The notes beneath the pieces are model-generated. The model was not told the origin of the DNA and ran no database searches. It saw nothing but the letters and a program-made list of their open reading frames with translations. The position numbers and the translations under genes were made by a program. Of a DNA stretch of 64,000 nt, positions 1 through 12,026 are shown one piece after another. Numbering within the stretch: the stretch's first letter is position 1; every line of letters starts with the position of its first letter. Source of the stretch: Rutstroemia sp. NJR-2017a BVV2 (lineage: Eukaryota > Ascomycota > Leotiomycetes > Helotiales > Rutstroemiaceae); NCBI GenBank assembly GCA_002946415.1, contig NJPS01000046.1, positions 1 through 64,000 on the forward strand, written 5' to 3'.

Positions 1-507
1 TATATTAGTTAATTAGATTTTAACTAGTAATAGAATGGAAATTGAAAGAAGATATTATAATTATAATAAATCTAGATATATTAATAAAGAATATTAATAG
101 AATCGATATATAGATAGAATAATAACTTATTATAAATATAGCGAAATCAGATATTATACTAATAATTACTTAAAACTAATCTTTATAATATTATAATTAT
201 TGCGAAATAGATCTATTTAGTTAATACTTCTTCTAAGTAATTAGATATTTTTGGAGAAATAGAAAATAAAAGGAAAAAATAATTATTTCGATATAAATAT
301 AAAAATAGAATAGATAAAGAATAGAATAGATATTAATAGATAATAGAGTAAAAAAGAATTATATAATATAAAATCTAGTTATAAATTATAAATAATTAAA
401 TCTTCTTAATTACTTTTCAATAAATTTATATATTATAAATAAAAAGATAATTTAGATTTATAATATTTATAACTTTAAATTATTATATAGTAACTTAAGT
501 AATAAAT
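1..507. other. Unique left flank, unidentified AT-rich sequence
   Basis: Sequence upstream of the duplicated unit, present once in the window. It is almost entirely A/T with no open frame of note. A short imperfect direct repeat links about 423-470 with about 668-715 in the adjoining relic, so this flank and the relic that follows are probably one decayed element. I could not assign it to a transposon family. Confidence 0.5.
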
Positions 508-2075
508 AAATAAAATCTAATTATTATTTTATTATATATAACTTTGAAATTCCGGAAATAACTCTGATTTTGAGTATTCTATAATTTCAAATTATAAATC
601 CTAATATTAATTAGTTATTCTATATATAGTACTATAGTAATATATTATCTATAATCGAAGTTATAGATATTAAGAAATTTATATATTATACTAGAAAAAG
701 ATAATTTAGTATTTATATATTAATATTAGAATAATAGAGAAATATATAAAATATAAGAAGAAAAATACTAGAAATAATTAAGATAAAAAATATTTAGTTA
801 TTATAAGAATATTAGAAATATTAGGATATTTTCGATAAAATAGAAATAGAAATACTTTCTACTATTATATAACAAAGTATTATATCAATCTCGAATTAGA
901 TATTATATTATCTTTTGGATTTTTATATCTATTATTAGATCTCGAGCTTTAGATTTTATAAAAATATCTCAAAGCTTACAAAAACAAAAAAGTAGATATA
1001 TCATTTAATTAATATTATAAATATATTAATTATATTTATCAAAAAGAAGAATAATACTAATTATATCTAGTTTATATTCTATATTATCTAAATAGATAAT
1101 GAAATTAATAATAGATTATCTTAATCTTTATTAGATTTTTTTATATATAATAGATATACTAAGTATTTGATTATTTCTATCTATTATTAGATCTATTATA
1201 TATTTTATAAATTCTTTTTATTTCTTCTTTCTATATATATTATATCTTCTTTAAGACTATATCGAAATATTAGATATAATAATCGATCTTATTCTTATTA
1301 GTAATCTATATCAGATTATAATTTATTTATTATTTATTTTCTACTTAATTAAAGAATATATAAATTTCTTAGTAGATTTTCTTATTATATTAAAATAGAT
1401 CTTTTATCTTAGATATTTATTAATAGATCGAAAAAAAAAATAGAATTGATATATAATTATATAGATCGTTTATCTACTAACTCTAATATATCGGTTATAT
1501 ATTGCTTTTATTATATCTACTTTATTATTATCTTTTATTCTTTTTCTATTTCTAAATTTGTAATTTCTATTTTCAAAAATATTCTTTATTTTTCCTTTTT
1601 TATAAATATATTCTCTTTTCGTTATTTTTCTATAAATATTTCTTTATATCTTTTTATTTTATTAAAAATCTTTTGTAATATTATTAATTTTGTTTCTATA
1701 ATTATCTTCTACTAAGTTATTAGTTAAATTACTTTCTATATTAATTAGATATTATCTATTTCATTTCTTTAATCTTCTTTACTAAAGAGATTTATTAATA
1801 TATTAAAATTATTAAGATTATCTTTTTTCTTTTATATAATTGATATCAATTAGATCTCGGAAACTAATAATTTTATTAATAGATTCTATTTAGCTATTAA
1901 TATAATTCTAATTCTTTATATTCTTATTATAATTTCTTCTTAGATCTAATATAATAATATTTTTATAACAAATTACTATCTTATAATAAATTTAAAGTAA
2001 TTAGTATATTAAGATTTACTAATAAGGAATTATAAAAGTATCGAGAACAAAAATATATATTCTTAAAATAATTTA
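508..2075. other. Unidentified, heavily mutated AT-rich relic
   Basis: About 1.6 kb with no recognisable protein. The 89-codon frame at 1446-1715 is a low-complexity Ile/Phe/Tyr/Ser run of the kind AT-only DNA produces. The reverse strand of 1446-1715 reads as a Lys/Glu/Ile-rich helical stretch with several stops, and the reverse strand near 1000-1110 has a faint resemblance to an LTR-retrotransposon integrase. Neither is strong enough to assign. The right boundary is where LINE-A homology begins. Confidence 0.4.
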
Positions 2076-2151
2076 AAAATATTTGAAAAAACAATTCTGA
2101 ATTCAAAATCATCAAACCTAATATAAAATCCGATTATATATTTTTCTATAG

Positions 2152-3713
2152 ATCGAACCTATTAGCTTATTTAGTAATATATCTACTAGTTATCGAGATA
2201 TTGTTGTTATAGCTAAAATAGTAGATTTGGAAATTTCAATCTTTCAAAATTCTATCTAAATCGAATCTTTTTCAATCCTAACTTATCAATATACTTCTGA
2301 ATTTATTAGTAATATTACTATTCGATTTTTTTCTTTTATTAATATCGATATAGAAATAAATAATAGTTCTATATTACTAATTACTTCGATTTTCAATTTA
2401 AACTTAGATATATCTAATCTAAATAAGATTTTTAATTTAGATCTACTTAATACTATTATAAGTACTATTACTGGATTTAGTAGAAATATCTATTATCTTC
2501 TTAAATAAACTAATCTTTTTACTTTTTCCAAACCAAGTAAAACTATCTATTTTTCTATTATTGAACTAACTATTCTGGATCTAGTTAGTACTAAAATTCT
2601 CTAGATATATAATTTGTTAGTCGAAGTATATTCAGTTACTAAATTATATAATAAACAAACTTAAATCCTTGATTTGATCGAGATATTTAGAGAATATACT
2701 GAATTAGAAAAACTATAAAAGATTATCAATTAACTAGTTTCTTAGATTAATAATTTGGAATATACTATATAAAAAATCGAAGTTAAAACAAAAATAGCTA
2801 GTATTACTAATAAAGCTAATATTATAATTCTCAAAAACCCTTCTTAAATCTAATCTAACTCGATTATTACTATTATTACTTCGATTATTTCTTCGGTTAA
2901 ATCATCTTTCGGACTCTTTTTTGCCTTAGTAGTACTAATAAGTAATAATAGTAACTCTGGAAACTGGATTAGTATTAATAAAACTACTAAAAAAGCTAAA
3001 GTTCAAAATCGACTAATTTTGATTCAAGATCTCGATATTCCTTTCTCGATACTAGCTTTACAAAATATTAAAGAATTAATAGTTTCCTTGATTACTACTA
3101 TTAGTAATAAGAAAAATCTAGTAATTACTATAATTACTTTTTTTACTTTCAATTTTCTATTTGAGAAAAGAACTATTTAGAAGTATTTAATTAATTTTAA
3201 ATCTTATTTAAAAGATGAACTTTGATATAAAGTAGTATTCTATAATATCCTAATTTAAGATTTCAATATACTTTATAAAATAAAGCTAATATTAGATAAA
3301 CTAAAGATTTTTAATTCTAATCTGAATTTAAAGCTAATTAATATACTATATTGGCTATCCTTAATAGAAAATCAAATTATTAAATAAGAAGAATTAGTAG
3401 TAGTATTATTTGTTACTAAAACAGAAATCGAGAAATATATAAAAAACTAGATTTAGATAACTAAAATTAGTATTAAAACTAAAAAGTTTCTTATTATTTC
3501 TAGATCTATTTAGTTAAATTTTGCTAAAAAAGGATTAAATATAATTTCTATAATAAACTCTATATTACTAATTAGTATTATTATTCGATTTATAACCAAA
3601 ATAGCTAAAAATATCTTTATTTAATACTAAAATATACTAATTATAAAAATAATTATATTTCCACTTCTAAAGAATATAAAATATATAAAGCTATCAAAGG
3701 AGCTAACTTATAA
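2152..3713 (+). pseudogene. LINE-A ORF1 (gag-like) relic
   Basis: Nucleic-acid-binding ORF1 protein of the LINE, recognised by alignment to the better preserved ORF1 of LINE-F. It carries numerous stops at ancestral Gln/Trp positions. A 31-bp deletion at about 3512/3513, relative to LINE-F and LINE-D, removes most of the first CCHC zinc knuckle and shifts the frame. It ends at ATAA (3710-3713), the mutated form of the ATGA stop/start overlap seen in LINE-F. The start codon is not identifiable. Confidence 0.7.
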
Positions 3714-6700
3714 TTAGTATAAATACTTGAATTCTCCAAATAAATCTAAATCGAAGTTCGATTATAATTAAATTAGTATTATAGTTAATTATTAAGCTAA
3801 AAATCGATTTATTATTAATCTAAAAACTTTGAATTATAAATAAAAATCCAGATTATTTAAATAATCGATTGATTTCTTATAGTAGTTTCAATTAAATCCT
3901 TTTAACTATTATAGAATTTAGATCTCGAATACTTATTTATATCTCGAAAATCTATATATTTAGTATTATATTAGTTCCTTCAAATATCGATCTTAATCTA
4001 TTAGTTTTATTAGTAACTAAAGAAAGTAATATACTCGAACTAATTAATATTTATAACGAAACTAATTAGATCGAAAGAATTTCGACTAAAACAATAAAAA
4101 GAAATTTGCTATCTAGAACTATTTCGACTAATTTATTTATTTTAAGTAATTTTAACCTCTATTATCCTTGATAGAATCCGAATAACCAAAGTAGTTAAAC
4201 TAGTATTAAACTAGTTCGATAGATTAAAAAGTAAAACTTAGAACTAATTAATAAATCTAGGATTATTATATTTTTTAAAGGAATTAGCAAGTTAGTTTTA
4301 AATCTTATACTAATTATATAAATATTAGTTAGGTATATTGATAACTAGTAAATATTAGCTAATTTGGAATCTGATTATTTACCGATTTTATTTACTTTAA
4401 AAGAAAAAAAAGAGCTAGTATCTCTAAATAGACAAAAATTAATTAGTATTTATTTTAATACGAAGTTAGTAGATTAGGAACTTTTTTCAGATTATTTAGT
4501 TAAAATTATAAAGAAATTAATTATCTTAACTAATTCCTTTTTTGATTTTATTTAGCTAAACCTGAAATTAGATAAAGTAATATAAAATTATCTAGAATCA
4601 ATTAGTTCAGAACTATTATTACTAGTTCAACTAATAATTAGTAAAACTATTCCAAAAACTAAACCTAATCTAAAAACTAAACTTTAGTAGATTTCTAAGC
4701 TAAAAAGTTTAAGAAAATCGATAATATTAATTTAGAGAAAATTAAAAATCCAAGATAGTTAAATTAATTAAGGATTTTATCAAGAATAGTATTAATTAAT
4801 TCGGAATCAGTATTTTTTAAAGATAAAACTAACTAAAAAGAATTATTGGAATATTTTTCTTGAAAATAATAATTCTAAATCAATATTTAAAGTATTTAGC
4901 TATACTAAATTCTTTTCTAAATAATTTCTTCTAGTTATTCTAGATAAAACTACTTTTAAAGAGAAAAGAACTATTTTGAAAACTATTCTCTTTCTCTAAT
5001 CTTCTAATTCGACTAGTTCTGATTAGGAAAGGTATAAAGTAATAAATTAAAGTTAATCTAAACTAGCTAATACCGAATTAGTATTAGCTTGCTTAACTAA
5101 AATCAAAGAGAAAATACTAGGATTTAATAGAATTACTTAAGAAATTATTAATAAAGCTTATTTAACTATTTCTGAGATATTTTATAAAGTTTCTATTTAT
5201 CTAATCAATTTTGGATATTACTTCCAATATTGGAGATAAGTAATTAAAGCTATTTTCAAAAAACTAACTAAATTTGATTATTTAGTTTCAAAAACTTATA
5301 GAGTAATTTTATTTCTCAACTATTTAGATAAAATAAATAAGAGAATACTAGCAAAAAAACTAGATTATTTAGCCAAAATAACTAATTTACTATATAATTC
5401 CCAAATCAGAAGAAAATTTAAAAAATCAGTTATTAATATCGGATTACTATTAGCAAATAAAGTTCAAGAAAATTATTTAAAAGAATATAAAATATCGATT
5501 TTATTTTTGGATATTAAAGGAGCTTTTGATTATATCTCAAAAAACCAATTATTAACTATTCTAAAAAGATTAAAATTATTAATTAATCTAATTATTTAGG
5601 TTAGTTATTTTCTGGAGTACTAATTACTTTATTTAAGTTTTGATAATTAAATCGAGTAATTCTAATTTATTTCAATTAGTATCTCTTAAAATAGTTTAAT
5701 CTTATTAATTCTCTTTTTAATTTATATTAAAGAGCTTTTTCTATCGATTTCTATTTCAATCTAGTTATATATAGATAATATCGCGCTAGCTACTAGTTTA
5801 ACTAGTTTCAAAAAGAACTATAAGATCCTAGAAAAAGAAACTAGTAAGCTATATATCTTAGAAGAAACTAGTAATATCAAATTCGATTTAGTAAAAATAA
5901 AGTTAATTTATTTTTTCGAGAGTAAATAAGAAACTATTGAGATTAATTCGGTTAATTTACCGAATAATTAATTAATATAATTCTTAAAAATAGTGAAATA
6001 GTTAGATATCTAGTTTGATAATACTTTAAGTTTTAACTAATATATCTTAACTAGAATTAATTAAGCTAAATTAGCTTTTTTGAGAGCTAATCAATTAGCT
6101 AATACCGAAAATAGATTTTCACTTTTTGTAATATACTAGTTATATATCGTTTATATTATCAGTATCTCAGATTATAGGTTCCTTATATAATAGAAAGAAT
6201 AAGTTAAATTTAAAACTTAATTCCAATATTTACAAAATTTAGTTTTTCGAAAAATCCTTAAGATATTTAGAATTAGTCTAATAATTCTTATAAAAGTAGA
6301 AACTATACTAATATCTCCTTAGACTTATTTAAATACTATTAGCTATTAATATATATTTAGAACTTTCAAAATAGCCAAAAATTATCTAATTTTCAAAGAA
6401 ATTTAGACTAAATCGAAAATTAATAATCAGTTCCAAGATTATTCAATACCAATCTAAAATAAATTAATCAAAATAATCTAAATAAAGCGAATTAGATATT
6501 TAATATATCTACTAGTTTATTTTCAATATTTGGAATTAATTAGTTCTTTTAAATTTCCACTTTGGGTAATTATTCTTTATTCGATTGAAATTAGTAAGCT
6601 ACTTAAAGAATTAGAAATTGAAAATTATAAAAACTCGGCTATTTTGCTAGCCCCGAATCAATACTTAATCTATATAGATAGATTAGAACTAATAAATCAA

Positions 6701-7572
6701 AAAGGAATCGGAATTAATCTAATTCTTTTTAATTCTAATTAGGAGTTAATCTAGAGATCTAATTGGAATATTGGGATTAGTCAACTAGTTTATAACAATG
6801 AACTAGCTGGAATAGCTAAAGAAATTAAATTAATAAACGAAATAACTCAAAAAGATCAAGAATTCATTATTTTCTCAGATAATTAAATTACTTTATAAAG
6901 GTTAAAATCATTTAATAATAAACCTAGACAAAACCAAGTAGTACTAGCTTATAAAGCTAGCTGAGAAGTAATCGAAAAAGAAACTAAAATCAAATTAATT
7001 TGGATTCTTAGCTATTTTGAGATATTAGATAACGAAAAAAAGTAGATCTATTAACTAAATTAGGAACGAAAATAGATTCTGAGATTAATATAATTAATCT
7101 CAACTATCTAGAAACTCAAATTAAACGAATTAAAAATCAAGAGTAATCTAAATCTCTTTTAAACATTCTAGAAACTAATTTACTTAACTTAGCTAGCTAT
7201 CTAAGAATTTTTAAACTCTTTTCTCGAAATCGAATCCAGATCCCAATATCGATTAAAAGAGCTACTATTAGTACTTTCTATTAGTTGAAAATTAGATATA
7301 GTTATTTAAAATCATATTTATATTTATTAGAATATACTAGTAATAATAAATATATTTGTAGAGCTAAAGAAACTCCTAAGTACTTACTTTTAAGTTATTC
7401 TCTTTTTAGTCTAGCTCGGACTAAGCTAAAAGATAAACTAGTTATAAATTTCTTATTATTCCTACTTCTTCTTGATACTAGTTTCGGAATCGAAGCTAGT
7501 ATAAATTATTTAAGCAATACAAATATCTATACTCGAAAATATTATTTAGCCCGCAAACTAGAAGATAATTAA
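3710..7572 (+). pseudogene. LINE-A ORF2 (endonuclease-RT-RNase H) relic
   Basis: Replication polyprotein: an AP-endonuclease-like domain nicks the target, the reverse transcriptase copies the RNA at the nick, and an RNase H follows. The frame is continuous from 3710 to about 7050 despite dozens of nonsense codons. RT motif A (LDIKGAFD) is readable near 5507-5530. Motif C near 5770-5785 reads YIDN, so the second catalytic Asp is lost by a G-to-A change. In RNase H the first Asp is kept (6677-6679) but the following Gly is Arg. A 2-bp insertion in an A run near 7055 shifts the frame; the C-terminal Cys-rich domain continues in the new frame at 7285-7572. Non-functional. Confidence 0.82.
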
Positions 7573-7705
7573 ATTGGAATTTTCTTAGTTTTATCAAATT
7601 TTCTTTTTTCTTTTATTTTATTTTCATTATCTAGAACTAGTTTCTTATTATCTCTTGATACTATCTAACTTAAAAATATATTTAAAATACTATTACTACT
7701 TAGCT

Positions 7706-7725
7706 GCTAGCAGCTAGCTGCTAGC
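7706..7725 (+). other. Perfect 20-bp palindrome in the LINE-A 3' UTR
   Basis: Arms gctagcagct and agctgctagc abut with no spacer, about 45 bp before the ATCA tail. It is the counterpart of the LINE-B hairpin at 11873-11895, with an A-T pair in place of a G-C pair and without the 3-nt loop. It is probably an RNA structure in the 3' UTR that the LINE's own reverse transcriptase recognises; that role is inferred from other LINE groups. Confidence 0.75.
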
Positions 7726-7786
7726 CGACCTACTATAATCTTAGATTCAAAAAAGTTGTTAAAATAATAAATTAATCAATCAATTA

Positions 7787-8007
7787 TAAAAGTATTGTAA
7801 TATAATAGTAATATTATCAGAATCCAAATATAAAGCTCTTGTTAAAAATAAATTAATTGTTATTAATCTTTTTTCCTTATTATTATTTTCTATATTAAAA
7901 TTCTTTAGAATAAGAACTTTATTTCTCGTTCAATTAATCTCTATTATTTCTCTTATATAGATAATTAATATCTAAACTCTCGAATTCTCTTTCTATATTT
8001 CTAATAT
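7787..8007. other. Non-LINE spacer between LINE-A and LINE-C
   Basis: About 220 bp of AT-rich sequence that matches no LINE segment on either strand. It separates the LINE-A tail from the abrupt start of the reverse-strand LINE-C match at 8008, and is presumably the pre-insertion host or older transposon sequence. No gene or motif was seen. Confidence 0.5.
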
Positions 8008-8480
8008 AATTAGTAATATTTAATCAAATTTAATGAAGTATTAATATAACTTCTATCTTTATAAAGATTATTAAATTAATTTTAAATATCTTAAAGATCT
8101 TTCAAAAAACTAAATTTTATAAATATTGAAATTGAATTTTAAATTTAGTTTATTCTTTCTATTATATAGAGAATTTATAATCTACGATATTAGTAATATA
8201 AACAATATATAACTAATATATTATAAAAGATGAAAATCTATTTTCAATATTAACTAATTAATTAGTTTTCAAAAAAACTAATTTAGTTTAACTAATTCTA
8301 GTTAAGATATATTAATTGAAATATAAAGTATTATCAAACTAGATATTTAGTTATTTTATTATCTTTGAAGATTATATTAATTGATTATTCGGTAAATTAA
8401 TCAAATTAGTTTCAATAATTGTTTATTTATCTTCGAAAAAGTAAATTAGCTTTATTTTTACTAAATTGAATTTAATATTA
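8008..8480 (-). mobile_element. LINE-C, outer end of the inverted 5' part
   Basis: On the minus strand this aligns to the ORF2 segment just after the RT YIDD motif (equivalent to LINE-B about 10012-10485). The match stops sharply at 8008; sequence to its left is unrelated. It is continuous in element coordinates with 12027-15848, from which it was separated by the LINE-B insertion: joining 8480 to 12027 restores an unbroken reading of the element. Heavily RIP-mutated. Confidence 0.8.
8422..8480. repeat. Left 59-bp target-site duplication of LINE-B
   Basis: It aligns without gaps over 59 bp to 11968-12026, and the differences are C/T or G/A. It is part of the LINE-C sequence that received LINE-B. 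The length is unusual for a target duplication, but the two copies lie exactly at the LINE-B boundaries. Confidence 0.75.
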
Positions 8481-8482
8481 TT

Positions 8483-11400
8483 TGGCAAGTACTAGCTGAT
8501 TTGGGATCTGATCATTTACCAATTTTATTTACTATTAAGGGAAAAAGGGAGCTAATACCTCCAAATAGATTAAAAGTAGCTAGTACTTACTTTAATACCA
8601 AGTTAGCAAACTAGGAGTTATTTTCAGACTATTTAGTCAAAATTGTTAAAGAATCGACTATTCTAGCTAGTCTCCTTCCTAATTTCACTAGGCTGGGCCT
8701 GAAATTAGATAAAGTTGCACAAAATTATCTGGAATCGATTAATTCGAAACTAATCTTATTAGTTTAGCTAGTAGCTAATAAAGCTATTCCCAAGACTAAA
8801 CCTAGTTTAAAAGCTAAACCTTGGTGGACTTCAGAGCTAAAAAAGTTGAGAAAATCTATACTACTAGCTCAGAGGAGATTAAAAATCCAAAATAGTCAAG
8901 TTAGTTAAGGTTCTTATCAAGAACAGTACCGATTAGCTCGGAATCAGTACTTTTTAAAGATAAAACTAGCTAAAAAAGATTACTGGAATGCTTTTCTTGA
9001 AAATAATGATTCTAAATCGATTGTCAAGGCTTTTAACTATACCAAATCCTACTCGAACCGATCCCTTTCAGCTATTTTAAATAAAACTAGTTTTAAAGAG
9101 AAAGAAGCTATTTTGAGATCTACTCTCTTTCCTTAACCACCTAGTTCGACTAGTCCAAATTGGGAGAGCTATAAAGTAATTGATTGGAACTGGCCTAAGC
9201 TTGCTAGTACCGAATTAGCACTAACTTATTCAGTTAAAATCAAAGGAAAAACTCCTGGTCTAGATGGAATTACTCAAGAAATTATCAATAAAGCTTATTT
9301 AGCTATTCCGGAGATATTTTATAAGGTTTTTGTTTACCTAATCGACCTCGGTTATCACCCTCGGTACTGGCGATAAGCAACTAGAACTATTCTTAAAAAA
9401 CCAGCTAAACCTGACTATTCAGTCTCAAAAGCTTATAAAGTGATTTCACTTTTGAACTGTTTAGGCAAAATTAGCGAAAGAATACTAGCAAAAAGACTAG
9501 GCTATTTAGCCGAAACTACTAGCTTGCTATACGACTCTCAAATTGGCAGAAGATTCAAAAAATCAATTATTGATACTGGGCTACTATTAGCAAATAAGGT
9601 TCAAGAAAATTATTTAAAAAGCTATAAAATATCTGTTTTATTTTTGGATATTAAAGGAGCTTTCGATCACATTTCAAAAAACCAGCTCTTAGCTATTTTA
9701 AAAAGATTAAAACTTCTAATTAGTTTTATTGTTTGGACTAGTCACTTTCTGGAGGACCAGCTACTTCGCTTAAACTTTGATAGCCAAATTGAGGATTTTC
9801 AACCTATTTCAACTAGTATTCTCTAGGGTAGCCCGATCTCACCGATTCTCTTCTTAATTTATATAAAAGAGCTATTTCCATCGATTTCTATTTCAATCTA
9901 GTTATATATAGATGATATCGCGCTAGCAACTAGCTCAACTAGCTTTAAAAAGAACTGCAAAATTTTGGAAAGAGAAGCTAGCAAGCTATATACCTTGGGA
10001 GAAGTAAGTAGTATTAAGTTTGATTTAGCTAAAACCGAACTAATTTATTTTTTCGGGGGTAAACAAGCTACTACTAAAACTAATTCGGTCAAATTATCGA
10101 ATAATCAGTCAATACAACCCTCAAAAGTAGTGAAATAACTAGGAATCTAGTTTAACGATACTTTATACTTCAATAAATATATTTCAACTAGAATTAGCTA
10201 AGCTAAATCAGCTTTCTTAAGAGCTAATCGGCTAGCTAATACAGAAAATGGACTTTCACCTTATACTATACACCAGCTATACCTCGCTTACATTACTAGT
10301 ATCTCAGACTATAGGTCCCCTATATAGTAGAAAGAGCAAGTTAAATTTAAAAATCAATTCTAATACTTACCAAATTTGGTACTACGGAGGATACTAGGGG
10401 TGTTCAGGACTAGTCCAATAGTCCCTATAGAGGTAGAAGCTGCTTTAGCACCTCCCCAAACTCGCTTAAACACTACTAGTCGCCAATATATACTCCGAGC
10501 TCTCCAAATAGTAGAAAACCATCCAATTTTCAAAGAAATCTGGGCTAAACCGAAGACTAATTGCTATTTTCAAGACTATTTAGTACCTACCCAAAAGGAA
10601 ATTGCCAAAATAACCCAAATTAAGCGAATTAGACACTCAATACACCTGCTAGTCCAGTTTCAGTACTTGGAATCGATCAGTTCTTTCAAATTTCTACCCT
10701 GGATTACTACTCTTTATACGATCGAAATTAGTAAGCTATCTAAGGAACTAGAAGCTGAAAATTATAAAAACTTGGCTATTTTGCTAGCCCCGAACTAGTA
10801 CTCAGTCTATACTAATGGTTCTGAACTAGTAGATCAAAAAGGGATCGGAATCGGTCTAGCTTTTTTCAACTCCAACTAGGAGTTAATCTAGAGGTCTAGC
10901 TGGAATATTGGGACTAGTCAGCTAGTCTATAACAGCGAATTAGCCGGAATAGCCGAAGAGATCAAACTTATAAGTGAAATAGCTCAAAAAGATCAAGAAT
11001 TCACTATTTTCTCAAATAATCAAACTGTTTTACAAAGGTTAAAATCACTTAGTGATAAACCAAGGCAAAATCAAGTAGTACTAATATATAAAGCTAGTCG
11101 AGAAATAGTTAGAAGAGGAGCTAAAATCAAATTAGTTTGAGTTCCAGGCTATTCCGAGATACTAGACAACGAAAAAGCAGATTTACTAGCCAAATCGGGG
11201 ATTAAAATGGACCCGGTAACCCAAACAACTAGTTTCAACTACTTGGGAGCTCAAATTAAGCAAATTAAAAATCAGGAGTAGTTAGAATCTCTTTTAAAAA
11301 CTTTGGAAACTATATCGGAAGCTAGCCTGCTTAGCTCGACTAGTTATTTAAGAATTTTTAACTCTACTTCTCGAAATCGTATCCAAATCCCAAATTCGAC

Positions 11401-11719
11401 TAAAAGAGCTACCGCTAGTACCTTCTTCCAGTTGAAAATCAGATATAGTTATTTAAAATCATATTTATATTTATTAGGGTATACTAGCAATAATAAATAT
11501 ATTTGTGGGGCTAAAGAGACTCCTGAGTACTTATTTTTAAATTGTTCTCTTTTTAGTCTAGCTCGGATCAAGCTAAAAGATAAATTAGCTACAAATTACT
11601 TATTACTTCCACTTCTTCTTGATACTACCTCCGGAATCGAAGCTAGTATCGCTTATTTAAGCGAGACAAAAATCTGTACCCGAAAATATTATCTAGCTCG
11701 AGAGCTAGTTGATGATTAG
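8483..11719 (+). pseudogene. LINE-B ORF2 fragment (endonuclease end, RT, RNase H, Cys-rich tail)
   Basis: One reading frame runs for about 1,079 codons with no frameshift; all breaks are stops at ancestral Gln or Trp. Landmarks: end of the endonuclease domain (GSDHLP, 8504-8521); RT fingers (a KTPGLDGI-like block near 9245-9275); motif A with catalytic Asp at 9647-9649 (LDIKGAFDH); motif B after a stop at 9824-9826 (GSPISPILF); motif C YIDD with Asp codons at 9911-9916; connection region from 10376 (RRILGVFRTSP); RNase H from about 10800, where the first catalytic Asp is Asn (10814-10816); C-terminal Cys/His region within 11303-11719. The final stop is TAG at 11717. Intact RT motifs but inactive overall. 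Confidence 0.9.
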
Positions 11720-11872
11720 ATTGGATATTTATATTAGAATGATTTTATTTCCATTTTTATCAAATTGTTACCTTTATTAGTTTAGTTATTTTCATTTACC
11801 AGAACTAGTTCCTCACCATCTCTTGATACTATTTGGCTTAAAAATGTATTTAAATACTATTTACACTTAGCT

Positions 11873-11895
11873 GCTAGCGGCTTTCAGCCGCTAGC
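11873..11895 (+). other. Perfect hairpin in the LINE-B 3' UTR
   Basis: A 10-bp perfect stem (gctagcggct / agccgctagc) closed by the loop ttc, followed by ccgacctactat and the ATCA tail about 45 bp later. LINE-A has a compensated version at 7706-7725, LINE-D a decayed one at 25657-25679, and LINE-C an AT-only remnant near 17495-17520. Position and conservation suggest a 3' RNA structure used when the transcript is reverse-transcribed. Confidence 0.8.
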
Positions 11896-11940
11896 CGACC
11901 TACTATAGTCTTAGACTTAAAAAGGTTGTTAAAATAATAA

Positions 11941-11964
11941 ATCAATCAATCAATCAATCAATCA
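11941..11964 (+). repeat. (ATCA)6 tail of LINE-B
   Basis: Six perfect ATCA tetranucleotides mark the 3' end of LINE-B in place of a poly(A) tail. LINE-A, LINE-C, LINE-D and LINE-E end in the same kind of tail, with the C often turned to T (ATTA), as RIP of CpA would produce. Tetranucleotide tails are typical of several LINE clades. Confidence 0.9.
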
Positions 11965-11967
11965 CTC

Positions 11968-12026
11968 TTTATTTATCTTTGAGAAAATAAATTAACTTTA
12001 TTTTTATTAAATCGAATTCAATATTA
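11968..12026. repeat. Right 59-bp target-site duplication of LINE-B
   Basis: Partner of 8422-8480. It begins just after the ATCA tail and passes into the rest of the reverse-strand LINE-C without a break. Confidence 0.75.

Larger units (their letters stand above)
2076..7786 (+). mobile_element. LINE-A: full-length Tad1-like non-LTR retrotransposon, RIP-inactivated
   Basis: About 5.7 kb. The 5' boundary is set where homology with LINE-D, LINE-E and the 17757 segment begins (a shared stretch around aaatatttgaaaaaac). The 3' end is a short tail of ATCA-like repeats following a palindrome at 7706-7725. Order: ORF1, a two-base overlap into ORF2, then endonuclease, reverse transcriptase, RNase H and C-terminal Cys-rich domain, as in fungal Tad1-clade LINEs. 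It is much more degraded than LINE-B, and almost all differences from LINE-B and LINE-F are C/T or G/A. No convincing target-site duplication was found. Confidence 0.85.
8481..11967 (+). mobile_element. LINE-B: 5'-truncated LINE inserted in LINE-C
   Basis: About 3.5 kb. It starts inside the ORF2 endonuclease domain, just before its GSDH motif, and runs to a six-fold ATCA tail. It is flanked by the 59-bp duplication, as expected for target-primed reverse transcription that stopped early. It is the least mutated ORF2 in the window and visibly richer in G/C than the LINE-C sequence around it, so it is younger. It defines the 3' half of the family. Confidence 0.9.

Noticed and set aside
960..1110. 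Possible LTR-retrotransposon integrase on the minus strand
   Set aside because: Only a faint resemblance over about 30 residues, no DDE or zinc motif readable and no LTRs found.
1446..1715. 89-codon Ile/Phe/Tyr-rich frame resembling a membrane protein (also 32196-32465)
   Set aside because: Low-complexity product of AT-only DNA in a mutated relic; no conserved motif.
8483..11719. Alternative genetic code with TAG/TAA read as Gln
   Set aside because: Trp codons are also stops (TGA, TAG), and Cys, His, Asp and Gly codons carry the matching transitions; the pattern is mutational, not a code change.
11929..11964. CRISPR-like or satellite array
   Set aside because: Only a six-unit ATCA tetranucleotide tail at a LINE 3' end; no spacers.
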